Below are positions 1 to 10,030 of a stretch of 64,000 nt of DNA, in pieces. The stretch is taken from NCBI RefSeq assembly GCF_002835465.1, contig NZ_PIZM01000002.1:62001-126000 (forward strand), given 5' to 3'. Origin of the DNA: Psychromonas sp. psych-6C06 (GTDB lineage: Bacteria > Pseudomonadota > Gammaproteobacteria > Enterobacterales > Psychromonadaceae). Position numbers and translations under genes: made by a program. The notes below the pieces were generated by a model. It had not been told where the DNA came from and did no database searches. It saw nothing but the letters and a program-made list of their open reading frames with translations. The first letter of the stretch is position 1, and the number at the start of each line of letters is the position of its first letter.

Positions 1-1
1 C

Positions 2-667
2 GCTATCTGCGCAGCGGAGCAAGGTGAAGGCGTCACCAGCCTTGCTTTTGCATTAGCGCAACGTAATTTATTAGCAGGTCATTCAACACTGTTGGTCGAC
101 CTTAACCTTTATCGCCCTTCAATAAAAAGTTTACTTACGTTTCAGGCCGACCCGACAACCTTCGCGGGTCAAACGAATAAACACAGTAAACGATCGTTAT
201 TAGGTTTACCGCAGTTAGTCTGTAGTGAGCAGAACAGCGCTGTACTCAATGGCGTGATTGCACCAAATAAGCGCCAACATATTATGAAGCTTCGTCAGCC
301 TGGAGTTTTAGAACAATGTATCGAGGAGTGGCTTGAAGAATACGATACGGTGATCATTGATACTTCGCCACTCAATAGAATTAATGCACAAAATATTCCC
401 CCAGAGCGAATTGCAGCTGCCTGTGATGGTGCAATATTGTGTGTACTTGCAGGGCGTACTCCTGAAGCGGCTATCGATAATGCCATGGTAAAATTAAACA
501 GCACCCAAGCTCAATTATTAGGTTGTGTATTTAATGATCGCGACAACCCGACCTTAAAACAAGAGTTATTACGTGAAGTCGACCGTATCAAACCTATGCT
601 TAACTTTATCAGCAGACCATTAAGAAATATGATCAATAAGAGCCGCTTACTGGCATTGGAAGTGTAA
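2..667 (+). CDS. CpsD/CapB-like P-loop ATPase (SypD-like), 5' end outside window
   Basis: This is the 3' part of a polysaccharide co-polymerase/BY-kinase-type ATPase; the start lies left of the window and the frame is open from base 2. Visible are a P-loop position reading GEGVTS (bases 23-40), a Walker A' segment LLVDLNLYRPS and a Walker B segment VIIDTSPLN, in the order and spacing of CpsD/CapB/Wzc cytoplasmic domains. The P-loop lysine of the usual GEGKST is valine here, and no tyrosine-rich tail is seen at the C-terminus, so autokinase activity is doubtful. It ends one base into the start of the next gene (TAATG), so the two are translationally coupled. Followed by SypE-, SypF- and SypG-like genes, it matches sypD of the Vibrio fischeri syp order. 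Confidence 0.7.
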   Translation, partial: AICAAEQGEGVTSLAFALAQRNLLAGHSTLLVDLNLYRPSIKSLLTFQADPTTFAGQTNKHSKRSLLGLPQLVCSEQNSAVLNGVIAPNKRQHIMKLRQPGVLEQCIEEWLEEYDTVIIDTSPLNRINAQNIPPERIAAACDGAILCVLAGRTPEAAIDNAMVKLNSTQAQLLGCVFNDRDNPTLKQELLREVDRIKPMLNFISRPLRNMINKSRLLALEV

Positions 668-2202
668 TGATGGAAACGATTATAATAGAAATATTTAAAC
701 CTGTTTCAGAGAATATTGCCCGTGAATGTCGACATGCGCTACAAGAAAGCTTTGCAGAGCAAATCCCCAACACCATTGCATCGCGTATTTTACTCTGCGT
801 CTCTGAAGCCGTCACTAACTTAGTTGAACATAACAAGCCAGCCCCTACAGACATAGGAGTTCGTTTTTTACGAATAACAAATGGCTGGCAACTTACCGTA
901 TTTGATAACGGCCAGACATGGGATCCGACAGCCAATTTAAATGACGACCTACTTACCGAATTTAGTGATATAGAAAGTGGCAGAGGCATCGCCCTATTGC
1001 ATGCCCAAAGTGATGCAATTAAATACCAAGCCAGTAGCAAGTTCCATGCATTTAACCAACTACAGCTATTCTGGTCACAGCCACTGCCTACCCCTAAACA
1101 AACGATTTTACTTGTTGAGGATAACAACAGTCTGCGCTTATTGTACCAAGCGTACTTGGATAAAAAGTATCATATTGTCACGGCAAGTAATGGTTATGAA
1201 GCGCTTGATAAACTCAACCAGCAACATATTGATTTGGTGTTATCAGATATTAAAATGCCTCAAATGAATGGCCTTTCACTGCGTAAAAAAATTAACCAGC
1301 AAACTAAAAAAGCATTGCTCCCCTTTGTTTTTTTAACGGCACAAGATGATGATCTCGTTCAGCAACAGGCCTCACAATTGGGTATCGATGATTACCTTAT
1401 CAAACCCGTTAACAAAGCACGTCTTTTAACCGTCATTGCGCGTGTACTTGGTCGAACACAACAGGTATACCATGGTTTGACAGAGCGCATTGATCAACAA
1501 ATTAGTGACTCATTACAACCGACATTACCAACAACTTGTGATGGCTGGAATATACAAGTAGCGACACGCAATACAGGCTCTGGTGGAGGAGATTTATTAC
1601 TGCATCACCGCCTAGAAAATATGACACAATTATTATTAACTGACATTATGGGCCATGATGATAGTGCTAAGTTTTTCTCGCATGCATATGGTGGTTATCT
1701 TCACGGGTTACTGCAATCGGTGCACAGTACACAACATGCTGGGACTATTTTAGAACAGCTATCTAATTGCGCTGCGCAAGACAAACTACTATCACAGGTA
1801 ACACTCACCTGCTGCTCGGTACAATTATTAAAAGAAGGGATCATTTCTTTTGCCAGTGCAGGACACCCAGCCCCACTACTCATTTCAGAACAGGGCATAA
1901 GTACAGTCGAAGTATCTGGCATGCTACCTGGCTTGATGGAAAACACTCAATACCAAAGTCATCAAATAACCCTGAGAAAAGGACAGCGTATTGCTCTATT
2001 CACAGATGGTTTATTTGAGTCCGCTGAAAATAACCAAGCACGCCAACAACTCCAACAGCAAATAAGTGCTGAACTATTAGCTACGCGACAACAACCCATA
2101 GCCCAAGCAATACAGCAGGTAATGTCACGCTTTGACCAATTAACAGGTGCACAACCAAGTGATGATACATTGTTACTGTTGCTTGAGCCAATTCAGTACT
2201 AA
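667..2202 (+). CDS. sypE: SypE-like regulator: RsbW-type kinase, receiver, PP2C phosphatase
   Basis: A 511-residue three-domain protein. Residues 1-125 form an anti-sigma-factor-type HATPase (N-box SEAVTN with N51; VFDNG; ESGRG). Residues 146-262 are a receiver (acidic pair E151/D152, phospho-acceptor D194, K247). Residues 290-511 are a SpoIIE-type PP2C phosphatase (GGD 307-309, D326, SAGHP near 398, TDG with D447, SDDT near the end). This serine kinase/receiver/serine phosphatase order is that of SypE of Vibrio fischeri, which controls phosphorylation of the STAS protein SypA and so biofilm polysaccharide production. All key residues of both enzymatic domains are present. No STAS partner is in the window; it would be expected to the left, as sypA is. 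The start ATG overlaps the previous stop by one base. Confidence 0.8.
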   Translation: MMETIIIEIFKPVSENIARECRHALQESFAEQIPNTIASRILLCVSEAVTNLVEHNKPAPTDIGVRFLRITNGWQLTVFDNGQTWDPTANLNDDLLTEFSDIESGRGIALLHAQSDAIKYQASSKFHAFNQLQLFWSQPLPTPKQTILLVEDNNSLRLLYQAYLDKKYHIVTASNGYEALDKLNQQHIDLVLSDIKMPQMNGLSLRKKINQQTKKALLPFVFLTAQDDDLVQQQASQLGIDDYLIKPVNKARLLTVIARVLGRTQQVYHGLTERIDQQISDSLQPTLPTTCDGWNIQVATRNTGSGGGDLLLHHRLENMTQLLLTDIMGHDDSAKFFSHAYGGYLHGLLQSVHSTQHAGTILEQLSNCAAQDKLLSQVTLTCCSVQLLKEGIISFASAGHPAPLLISEQGISTVEVSGMLPGLMENTQYQSHQITLRKGQRIALFTDGLFESAENNQARQQLQQQISAELLATRQQPIAQAIQQVMSRFDQLTGAQPSDDTLLLLLEPIQY

Positions 2203-2224
2203 TATCAATAACAAAGGAGAGCTT

Positions 2225-2608
2225 ATGTTATTTTGGAATACACAAAAAACCATCCTCATCATTGATGATGATCGCACCTTATTAAGGCGAGTTTCCTTTC
2301 ATTTAAATAAATATAAAGGCATTGAAAGTATTGTTTTCGACAATGCTACAGAAGGGTTAGCAGCCGCCACTAGTTTAAAACCCAACCTGATTATTCTTGA
2401 TTGGACCTTACCGGATATCGAGGGTATTGATGTGCTTGCTAAACTTAAAACAGCGGCAGAAACAAAAAATATTCCAGTCCTGATGCTTACAGGGCATAAC
2501 AAAATTGGCAACATTGAAGATGCGTTTGAAATCGGGGCAGAGGCTTATATGGTTAAGCCCTTTGAACTTGAAAAGCTCGCAAAAAAATCTTTAAGTTTAA
2601 TGAAGTAA
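2225..2608 (+). CDS. stand-alone receiver-domain response regulator
   Basis: A 127-residue CheY-like single-domain protein. The acidic pocket is at IIDDD (13-15), the phospho-acceptor is D59 (LIILDW), and the conserved Thr and Lys are in LMLTG and K111 (MVKPF). No output domain follows, so it works by protein contact or as a phosphate sink. The ATG at 2225 is chosen because AAAGGAGAG lies just upstream; the frame is open further upstream but would run into the previous gene. It sits 22 bases after the SypE-like gene and before the binding protein/hybrid kinase pair, so it is a likely phospho-acceptor from that kinase's HPt. I know of no equivalent at this place in the V. fischeri syp locus. 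Confidence 0.85.
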   Translation: MLFWNTQKTILIIDDDRTLLRRVSFHLNKYKGIESIVFDNATEGLAAATSLKPNLIILDWTLPDIEGIDVLAKLKTAAETKNIPVLMLTGHNKIGNIEDAFEIGAEAYMVKPFELEKLAKKSLSLMK

Positions 2609-2644
2609 AAAGATCATGGATATGCGTCACTCAAAGGATTGGAT

Positions 2645-3451
2645 ATGAAAAAATTTATTTTTAGCCTACTGTTGGTATTTAACAGTACTTACCTCAATGC
2701 AGAGCCCCTCACATTTGCAGTAGTGCCACAGCAGTCGCCCACTAAATTAGCAAAATTATGGCAACCTATTATTGAAAAAATTTCACAACAAACAGGCCTA
2801 TCAATAAAATTTGCCACAGCTCCCAATATTCCAACCTTTGAAAAACGTTTGGCACAGGGGAAATATGATATCGCTTATATGAACCCATACCACTTCGTAG
2901 TTTTTAATCAGTCCCCAGGTTACCAAGCGATTGCAAAAGCCAAAAACAAAAGAATTAAAGGTATTATTGTGGTCGCCAAAAAGAGCCCAATAACGCAATT
3001 AAGTGAACTCAATAACGCTACATTAGCTTTTCCTGCACCAGCGGCATTTGCGGCAAGTATATTAACTCAATCAGAGCTAAGCCAACATCAGGTGAAATTC
3101 ACCGCTAAATATGTATCCTCACATGACTCAGTTTATTTAACCGTAGCCAAAGGAATTTACCCTGCTGGCGGGGGAATTTTACGTACCTTTAACAATGTTT
3201 CTGCAGATATCAAAGCCAAACTTAGGGTATTGCATACAACTCCCGGTTATACACCACATGCAATAGCAGTACACCCAAGAGTCAATGCACAACAAACAGA
3301 AAAAATTCAGCAAGCATTAATCAACCTTACAGATGATGAACAAGGTGAAAGATTAATCAACAATATTAACATTAAAGGTTTTCAGGGCGCGGTCAATAAA
3401 GACTGGGATGATGTTCGCAACTTAAATTTATCGATACAGGTGACTCAATGA
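2645..3451 (+). CDS. PhnD-type periplasmic substrate-binding protein
   Basis: A 268-residue exported protein: the N-terminus MKKFIFSLLLVFNSTYLNA is a typical signal peptide, followed by the PhnD/phosphate-phosphonate binding-protein fold (opening LTFAVVPQQSPTKL, then YDIAYMNPYHFVVF, then a Ser/Ala-rich hinge segment). The start ATG at 2645 has AAAGGA six bases upstream; an in-frame TTG at 2639 is less likely. There is no ABC permease or ATPase next to it. Instead its stop overlaps the start of a membrane hybrid kinase by four bases (ATGA), which points to a sensory role: the ligand-loaded protein docks on the kinase periplasmic domain, as TorT does with TorS or LuxP with LuxQ. The ligand cannot be told from sequence. 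Confidence 0.85.
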   Translation: MKKFIFSLLLVFNSTYLNAEPLTFAVVPQQSPTKLAKLWQPIIEKISQQTGLSIKFATAPNIPTFEKRLAQGKYDIAYMNPYHFVVFNQSPGYQAIAKAKNKRIKGIIVVAKKSPITQLSELNNATLAFPAPAAFAASILTQSELSQHQVKFTAKYVSSHDSVYLTVAKGIYPAGGGILRTFNNVSADIKAKLRVLHTTPGYTPHAIAVHPRVNAQQTEKIQQALINLTDDEQGERLINNINIKGFQGAVNKDWDDVRNLNLSIQVTQ

Positions 3452-6400
3452 GCTTTCGTTTAAAGATTATTCTAGGTATTGCGTTTATTGAATCAGCATT
3501 ACTCATTTTACTCATTCTCAGTGGCATGAGCTTTCTCAGTGATACCAACGAAGCGCAACTTAAACACCGTGCTGAAGCCACCTCCCTTTTATTTGCAAAA
3601 GCAGTTAAAAACCCCCTCATATCTTCCGACTTAGCAACGCTTGAAAGTTTTACACAAGATATCCTAACACTACCTGAAATCGCTTATGCACGTATTAGTA
3701 ATAACGACTTTATTTTAGCAGAGGGTGGTATAGCTGAATTCCTTAATCGCCCACATGTTGCAGATAATAGCCTTGCAGAGGTTGATGACGGTACCTTTGA
3801 TATTGTAATTGACATCACTGAGGGAGGTACTGTTTTCGGTACTGTCGAAATTGGGTTGTCAACAGATGCCATTAAACATTCGATCTATCAGGCACAAAGC
3901 AGAGCAATTGTCATTGCATGCCTAGAAGTCCTGTTAGTTGGCATATTCTCTTTCATGTTAGTTACTTACCTAACGCAGCAGCTACGCGAGTTAAAAAAAG
4001 CATCTGATAAAATATCAATATCAGGCCCTGGTCATCAGGTAAAGGTGACTGGAAAAGATGAAATTGCGGAGGTAGCCAACGCCTTTAATAGCATGTCATC
4101 CACCCTTGCTTCAAATTATCAAAAACTCTCTGAAAGTATTGATGCAGAGAGAAAGATGAGTGCCATTGCAAAACGTAATCAAGCACAAAACCATGCGATT
4201 CTTAGTGCTTCATTAGATGCATTAATAACTATCGATCAAGCAGGAAAAGTGGTCGATTTTAATAACGTCGCTGAAGTTACTTTTGGCTGGAAGTACGATG
4301 AAATATTTGGAAAAAATCTTGCTGATTTTATTATTCCCAAAAATAAACGCAGTGCTCATCATGCTGGTATGCAACATTTCATTCTTAATAAAGAATCCCC
4401 CGTCATTAATCAACGTTTACAGCTTAACGCATTACATAAATTGGGGCATAGCTTCCCAATCGAGATAAATATAGCACCAATCGAAACTGAACAGGGCTTA
4501 CTCTTTACTGCATTTATTCGTGATATTAGTACGCGCTTAGAAGCTGAAGCAGAGCTGCGCATTGCGGCACAAACCTTTGAGTCAAGTGAAGCGATGTTTA
4601 TTAGCGATGCACAGGGAAATATCATACGTGTTAATCACGCATTCACCAATATAACCGGTTATGGCGAACAGGATGTACTTGGTCAAAACCCGAAAATATT
4701 ATCATCCGGCCTACATCCCACAACGTATTATCAATCGATGTGGACGACATTAGTTGAGCAAGGGAAATGGAGCGGTGAAATTTACAATAAGCGTAAAAAT
4801 GGCGAAATATACCCTGAATACCTTAACATCTCAGCAGTGAAAGATGAAAGTGGTGAAACTAGCCATTACATTGCGCATTTTATGGATATCTCTGAACAAA
4901 AGAATAATGAAGAAAACCTTCGTAAAGCGCGATTAGAAGCAGAAGCAAGTAATGAATCTAAAAGTCGTTTCTTAGCCTCTATGAGTCATGAAATACGCAC
5001 CCCCATGAATGCTGTTTTAGGCATCTTAGATCTACTAAAAGATACACAATTAACCGAAAAACAATTAACTCTGATCTCTACCGCGCGTGACTCTGGTGAA
5101 CTATTGATGACCATCATTAATGATATTCTTGATTTCACAAAAATGGATATCGATGAAAAAGTATTACAATTATCAGTATTTGACCTACACCGACTGCTAA
5201 ATAACTGTACCTCATTACTCAAACATCTTGCTGATAAAAAAGCACTTAATCTGCGAATAGAGCAATCATCAGACTTGCCACAATTTGTTCAAGGCGATCC
5301 CGATAGAATTCAGCAAATACTCATCAACCTCATTAACAATGCCATTAAATTTACTGAACAGGGCGAAGTTAGTATCATCGCAAGCCTCGACTCCGAGATA
5401 GATGGAAAATTCATTTTACGTATAAAAATAAACGATACAGGTATTGGCATTGCGCAAGATAACCAAGCTATCCTGTTTGAAGAATTTACCATGGTGGATC
5501 AAAGCCACTCTAGACGCTACGAAGGAACTGGACTCGGGCTGGCTATTTGTAAACGATTAATTACCTTGATGAATGGCGAAATTAAAGTTTGTAGTGAACT
5601 CGGTAAAGGCAGTAGCTTCGAATTTACAATCATGCTTGATAAGGCCGATGAAAATAATATTCAACAAACAATCGAGCGGGTGAAACCTCAAAAGCCTCGA
5701 TCCAATATTCGCCTTTTGCTGGCTGAAGATAATCTTGCAAATCAGATGGTTATTAAAAGTATTTTAGAATTTTCTGGCTTGCAAGTTGATGTCGTCAACA
5801 ATGGCTATGAGGCATTACAAGCGGTGCAAAAATCAGAATATGATATTGTTTTAATGGATATTTCTATGCCTGAAATGGATGGGATGAGCGCAACAAAAGC
5901 GATACGAGCACTTTCCTCGCCGGTCTCACAGCTTCCCATTATCGCACTGACGGCACACACACTTAGTGGCGATAAAGAGCGCTTTATTGAAGCGGGTATG
6001 AATGATTATTTAAGCAAACCCATCAATCGAAGCGCTACACTTAGTTGTATTGCACGTTGGACAGAAAGAAGACTAGAGCCACGCGATGAAACGCAAAATA
6101 CTGCGCAGGCTGATGAGTCCGATAGCCAATATGTCGATGAATCTATATTAATACAGTTAGTTAATGATACCGATGCGGAAATCGTGCCAGAGTTAATTCG
6201 CTTATATGTTGAAGATAGCGAACAACGAATGCAAAAAATCGAATTAGCGATCACAGAAAGTGATATTGCCACACTTGAATTTGAGACTCATACCATCGGT
6301 AGCAGCGCAGTTGCTCATGGCAATGCTAAGCTTTATAAATTAGCAAGAAGCATTGAGCATCAATGCAGAGAAAATGAACATGAACAAGCACTTAAAGATG

Positions 6401-6474
6401 CAAAACAATTATTACTGGTTGCTAAAAAATCTTTTTCTTTACTCACAACACGTGCACAAAAAGGGTTTGGGTAA
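3448..6474 (+). CDS. SypF-like hybrid sensor histidine kinase with PAS, receiver and HPt
   Basis: A 1008-residue inner-membrane kinase. TM1 is at about 7-29, followed by a periplasmic domain of about 120 residues, TM2 at about 153-175, HAMP at 175-230, two PAS domains (about 245-360 and 370-485), HisKA with H514 (SMSHEIRTP), HATPase with N-box NLINNAIKF and GTGLGLA, a receiver with D804 and K857 (about 753-872), and a C-terminal HPt domain with H948 (THTIGSS). SypF of V. fischeri has the same kinase/receiver/HPt output. The four-base overlap with the binding-protein gene suggests the two are made in fixed ratio and work together. H948 is the likely donor to the receiver of the sigma54 activator downstream, the SypE-like receiver and the stand-alone receiver. 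Confidence 0.85.
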   Translation: MSFRLKIILGIAFIESALLILLILSGMSFLSDTNEAQLKHRAEATSLLFAKAVKNPLISSDLATLESFTQDILTLPEIAYARISNNDFILAEGGIAEFLNRPHVADNSLAEVDDGTFDIVIDITEGGTVFGTVEIGLSTDAIKHSIYQAQSRAIVIACLEVLLVGIFSFMLVTYLTQQLRELKKASDKISISGPGHQVKVTGKDEIAEVANAFNSMSSTLASNYQKLSESIDAERKMSAIAKRNQAQNHAILSASLDALITIDQAGKVVDFNNVAEVTFGWKYDEIFGKNLADFIIPKNKRSAHHAGMQHFILNKESPVINQRLQLNALHKLGHSFPIEINIAPIETEQGLLFTAFIRDISTRLEAEAELRIAAQTFESSEAMFISDAQGNIIRVNHAFTNITGYGEQDVLGQNPKILSSGLHPTTYYQSMWTTLVEQGKWSGEIYNKRKNGEIYPEYLNISAVKDESGETSHYIAHFMDISEQKNNEENLRKARLEAEASNESKSRFLASMSHEIRTPMNAVLGILDLLKDTQLTEKQLTLISTARDSGELLMTIINDILDFTKMDIDEKVLQLSVFDLHRLLNNCTSLLKHLADKKALNLRIEQSSDLPQFVQGDPDRIQQILINLINNAIKFTEQGEVSIIASLDSEIDGKFILRIKINDTGIGIAQDNQAILFEEFTMVDQSHSRRYEGTGLGLAICKRLITLMNGEIKVCSELGKGSSFEFTIMLDKADENNIQQTIERVKPQKPRSNIRLLLAEDNLANQMVIKSILEFSGLQVDVVNNGYEALQAVQKSEYDIVLMDISMPEMDGMSATKAIRALSSPVSQLPIIALTAHTLSGDKERFIEAGMNDYLSKPINRSATLSCIARWTERRLEPRDETQNTAQADESDSQYVDESILIQLVNDTDAEIVPELIRLYVEDSEQRMQKIELAITESDIATLEFETHTIGSSAVAHGNAKLYKLARSIEHQCRENEHEQALKDAKQLLLVAKKSFSLLTTRAQKGFG

Positions 6475-6572
6475 TGTATGGCAACAAATATTGCATTGGA
6501 TACCCAGACTTTAAGTTAGTTAAGTAAACGCGATAAAGTAAGCAGTGCATTATCATCATTAAGGAAGGTTTA

Positions 6573-7970
6573 ATGAATAAAAAGCCCAGAATATTAATTG
6601 TTGAAGATTCCGCTCCACAGTCACGATTATATGAACAATATTTAAAAGGGGATGATTTAGATATTAGCGTTGTTACGAATGGCTCTGATATGCAAAAATT
6701 CATTAAAGCAACGCCACCCGATCTTATTCTTCTCGATTATAAGTTACCCGATATGGATGGCTTACAGATATTACAGTGGATGAAAAAAGATAAATTTAAT
6801 TGCTTTGTCATTGTAATTACAGCGCACAGCTCTGTTGATGTCGCGGTTGATATGATGCGAAGTGGCGCCAACGACTTTCTTGAAAAACCAGTATCCGCAA
6901 GTCGCTTGAAAACCTCTGTAAAAAATCTACTTGAGCGTGCACGTTTACAATCTTTACTAGAAAATTATCAAAATACCTTTGAACGAAAAAATTACCATGG
7001 TTTTATTGGTTCAAGTTTACCAATGCAAGCAGTTTACCGAATTATCGATGCGGCAGCTCCGAGTAAAGCAACAGTGTTTATCACCGGTGAAAGTGGCACC
7101 GGAAAAGAGGTTTGCGCAGAAGCTATCCATGCCCAAGGTAGTCGCGCTAAGAAATCATTTGTGGCATTAAATTGTGGTGCCATTCCACATGATTTAATGG
7201 AAAGTGAGATCTTTGGCCATGTCAAAGGTGCATTTACCGGGGCGGTTTCAGAGCGCCAAGGCGCAGCTTCACAGGCCGATGGCGGTAGCCTTTTTTTAGA
7301 TGAAATTTGTGAAATGAATTTAGACTTACAAACTAAGTTGCTACGCTTTATTCAAACAGGCACCTTTAAAAAAGTAGGCAGTAATAAGTTAGAAAAAGTC
7401 GATATTCGTTTTATCTGTGCCACTAATCGAGATCCCTTAGATGATGTGGCACAGGGGAAGTTTCGTGAAGATTTATATTATCGATTACATGTTTTACCAA
7501 TTCAACTCCCTCCTTTGCGAGAGCGCGGGAGCGACATTATTGAGATTGCTACGCGTTTCCTTACAGAGTATTCGCAGGAAGAGCAAAAAGCATTTGTTAC
7601 TTTTTCAGCAGAAGTTAAAACATTAATGACGGAGCAATATGATTGGCCAGGAAATGTACGCCAGTTACAAAATGTGATCCGTAATATTGTTGTATTACAC
7701 AATGATACTATGGTGCAATTAGCACATCTTCCAGCTCCGTTAAACAGCTTGCAACTTCCAGTTACGACTTCAATAGAGGGGACAGAAAACAGCGATATTA
7801 GACAAGCTTCTATTCAAGGATCAACTATTTCTATTAGACCGCTTGCGCAAGTAGAAAAGGAAACTATCGAAACAGCCATTAACTTTTGTGACGGCAATAT
7901 TCCCAAGGCAGCCGCCTTGTTAGATGTTAGCCCATCGACTATTTATCGTAAAAAGCAGAGTTGGGAATAA
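6573..7970 (+). CDS. SypG/LuxO-like sigma54-dependent response regulator
   Basis: A 465-residue NtrC-class activator: receiver 5-122 with D55, AAA+ domain about 143-375 (Walker A GESGTGKE 172-179, GAFTGA sigma54 contact loop 219-224, Walker B FLDE 241-244) and a C-terminal Fis-type helix-turn-helix ending in DVSPSTIYRK. The central domain and the C-terminus are strongly LuxO-like, and SypG is the LuxO paralogue found next to sypE/sypF. AAGGAAGG precedes the ATG by four bases. It should activate sigma54 promoters of polysaccharide genes when phosphorylated. In V. fischeri sypG is followed by glycosyltransferase genes; here a convergent chemoreceptor follows, so its targets are elsewhere. LuxO itself is the alternative reading, but no LuxU gene is adjacent. 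Confidence 0.85.
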   Translation: MNKKPRILIVEDSAPQSRLYEQYLKGDDLDISVVTNGSDMQKFIKATPPDLILLDYKLPDMDGLQILQWMKKDKFNCFVIVITAHSSVDVAVDMMRSGANDFLEKPVSASRLKTSVKNLLERARLQSLLENYQNTFERKNYHGFIGSSLPMQAVYRIIDAAAPSKATVFITGESGTGKEVCAEAIHAQGSRAKKSFVALNCGAIPHDLMESEIFGHVKGAFTGAVSERQGAASQADGGSLFLDEICEMNLDLQTKLLRFIQTGTFKKVGSNKLEKVDIRFICATNRDPLDDVAQGKFREDLYYRLHVLPIQLPPLRERGSDIIEIATRFLTEYSQEEQKAFVTFSAEVKTLMTEQYDWPGNVRQLQNVIRNIVVLHNDTMVQLAHLPAPLNSLQLPVTTSIEGTENSDIRQASIQGSTISIRPLAQVEKETIETAINFCDGNIPKAAALLDVSPSTIYRKKQSWE

Positions 7971-7990
7971 ACCTAGATAAAGTGGTAAAA

Positions 7991-8023
7991 TTACTTCAAA
8001 ATTTTAATTTAATTTCGAAGTAA
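7991..8023. terminator. AT-rich stem-loop between convergent genes
   Basis: TTACTTC at 7991-7997 pairs with GAAGTAA at 8017-8023, with further A/T pairing inside. It lies between the stop of the SypG-like gene (+) and the stop of the chemoreceptor gene (-), where a bidirectional terminator would be expected. There is no strong GC stem, so confidence is low. Confidence 0.35.
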
Positions 8024-8137
8024 ATTTACAGCAATAATAAATGATTGGAGTCAGGTGAGGATTTAAACTTACAGGCTCCTTGTATTAGGCTGTTTATTTT
8101 CAAGCTTTCACCGCCCAAAATTAACAGCCCATAGCAA

Positions 8138-10030
8138 TCAAATAATAAACTTATTCACCTCTGTATTAATACGCTCTCCGATACTAGAAAGCTCTTGAGT
8201 CGTATTAACCACTTCATTGGCGCCCTCGTAGGTTCGCTCTGTCGCATCTGAAATATTGGTGATATTACGTGCAATCTCTTCAGTCACATTCGTTTGCTCT
8301 TCAGAGGCTGTCGCAATCTGTAGGTTCATCTCAGACATACGTGATATCGATTGAGATATTCTTGCTAGTGATGCACTTGCCTCACCCGCTTTTTCAACAC
8401 TTACATCACTGGTTTCACGGCTTTTCTTCATCGACTCAACAGCGCGCAATGCACCATTCTGTAAACTCTCGATTTTGGCATTGATCTCTTTCGTACTTTC
8501 TTGGGTTTTACCCGCTAAACTTCTCACTTCATCTGCAACTACGGCAAAACCTCGTCCTTGCTCGCCGGCCCTAGCCGCTTCAATAGCCGCATTTAAAGCC
8601 AATAGGTTTGTTTGGTCAGCAATTCCTCTGATAACATCTAACACACTACTAATGCTTGCGACTTCATCCTCAAGCAACGCAATATCTTTTTCTGCTGAGC
8701 CTAAGCTTTCTGCTAAGCCAGTAATTGACGACATCGCATCTTCAACCACTTGATTGGCAACATTTCCCTCTTCATCCGCTTCATTTGACGCTTCAGCAGC
8801 TCCCTGTGCATTGCTAGCAATTTCAGAAGCAGCAGCAGACATTTCAGCAACGGCAGTGGCAACTTGCTCAGTTTCTTGTCGCTGTTGCCCCATCTCTAGC
8901 TTACTTTGGTCTGAAATTGTATTCATTTTTTGCGCAATGCTATTCATATCATCGGATTGGACTTTAAAATCCTGCATCATAATATGAATGTTTTCGACAA
9001 AACGGTTGAAGTATTTCGCTAGCTCCCCTAATTCATCTTTACTATCGACAGCTAAACGCTGTGTTAAATCTGCGTCACCTTCAGCGATATCTTTCATCGC
9101 CACTTTTAATTCACGTAAAGGTTTTGTTAAACGGTTTAATAACAGCGTCAATAACACCACTGCAATAATCACCGCAATAGGGGTAAATAATAAAGCGCTA
9201 TTACGAATGCTCCCCATTGATGCAAAAGCTTTTTGCTTATCCACCTCAACGGCTAAATACCAATCAACAGAAGAGACACCTTTAATTGGGTAATAACCCA
9301 CTAGGTAAGTTTTATCTGACCGTTGTTGCTCAACAAAATCAGATTGCAATGAGCCGTTTTGTCCTGAATAAATTTGTTGCACATTTTTGCCATTCATAGT
9401 GCTGTCGTTGTGTACCAGAATATCGCCTTTTTTAGACACTAAATAAACTTGCCCTTTACCTGAAAAATTAACCATTCCTAACACTTCACCAATATAATTT
9501 AAGGTCAAGTCAGACGCCGCAACACCAATAATAGTATTGTTATTTTTGATCGGAGTGGCGGACGAGATAAGAAGCTCGCCAGATGTTGCATCGCGGTAAG
9601 GTTCTGTAAAGGATGCATGGCCTAACTGTTTAGCTTGAGTATACCAAGGGCGACTTCGTGGATCATAGCCCGCAGGCAGTGTGTCCTGCGTTGCCTGATC
9701 ATGCATCACCATTGCGCCCTGTTCACTAGCAACATAAGTACCAAGAAAGTTATTTGCATTATTAATAAGCAACATATGCGAGCGTTCCATATCAGTTGAA
9801 ATCGCTGTCGTAGTATCAGCCAAAGACTGAATAGCTAATAACTTACTATTAAGCCAATTTGCAATATTAGTGGAGGCACCAAGCGAGGTTTCTTGTAAGT
9901 TTTCTTGTAAATTTTTCTGCAAATTTGTTTTTGCCACGCCATAACTGACCACTGATAAAGCCACTAAGCCGAGCATAATGATGGCCGCTGAGGCGACTGT
10001 TATTTTTTGAGAAAAGCTTAAGTTCGTCAT
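8138..10030 (-). CDS. methyl-accepting chemotaxis protein with dCache sensor
   Basis: A 630-residue chemoreceptor. The start ATG at 10030 is chosen because AAGGA lies five bases upstream and the protein then opens with TM1 (about 7-33); an upstream in-frame start would add 25 residues with no purpose. A periplasmic double-Cache domain (about 40-275, with the DPRSRPWY motif typical of Cache sensors) is followed by TM2 (about 280-303), HAMP, and a cytoplasmic signalling hairpin whose tip reads [20 protein letters not shown] near residue 480. It reports ligand occupancy to CheA/CheW at the cell pole. The DPRSRPWY segment is shared with amino-acid-sensing Cache domains, but the ligand is not determined. 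It is a single-gene unit convergent with the syp-like module. Confidence 0.93.
   Translation of the reverse strand: MTNLSFSQKITVASAAIIMLGLVALSVVSYGVAKTNLQKNLQENLQETSLGASTNIANWLNSKLLAIQSLADTTTAISTDMERSHMLLINNANNFLGTYVASEQGAMVMHDQATQDTLPAGYDPRSRPWYTQAKQLGHASFTEPYRDATSGELLISSATPIKNNNTIIGVAASDLTLNYIGEVLGMVNFSGKGQVYLVSKKGDILVHNDSTMNGKNVQQIYSGQNGSLQSDFVEQQRSDKTYLVGYYPIKGVSSVDWYLAVEVDKQKAFASMGSIRNSALLFTPIAVIIAVVLLTLLLNRLTKPLRELKVAMKDIAEGDADLTQRLAVDSKDELGELAKYFNRFVENIHIMMQDFKVQSDDMNSIAQKMNTISDQSKLEMGQQRQETEQVATAVAEMSAAASEIASNAQGAAEASNEADEEGNVANQVVEDAMSSITGLAESLGSAEKDIALLEDEVASISSVLDVIRGIADQTNLLALNAAIEAARAGEQGRGFAVVADEVRSLAGKTQESTKEINAKIESLQNGALRAVESMKKSRETSDVSVEKAGEASASLARISQSISRMSEMNLQIATASEEQTNVTEEIARNITNISDATERTYEGANEVVNTTQELSSIGERINTEVNKFII

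Noticed and set aside
6479-6496. Sigma54-like promoter (GG...GC) ahead of the LuxO-like gene
   Set aside because: GG (6480-6481) and GC (6493-6494) are separated by eleven bases; the -24/-12 spacing requires ten and is strict.
7971-8137. Qrr small RNA next to the LuxO-like gene
   Set aside because: No conserved Qrr core or strong terminator hairpin with T-run is visible in this short AT-rich spacer.
8269-9293. Long plus-strand open frames opposite the chemoreceptor
   Set aside because: They are antisense shadows of the strongly conserved MCP coding sequence.
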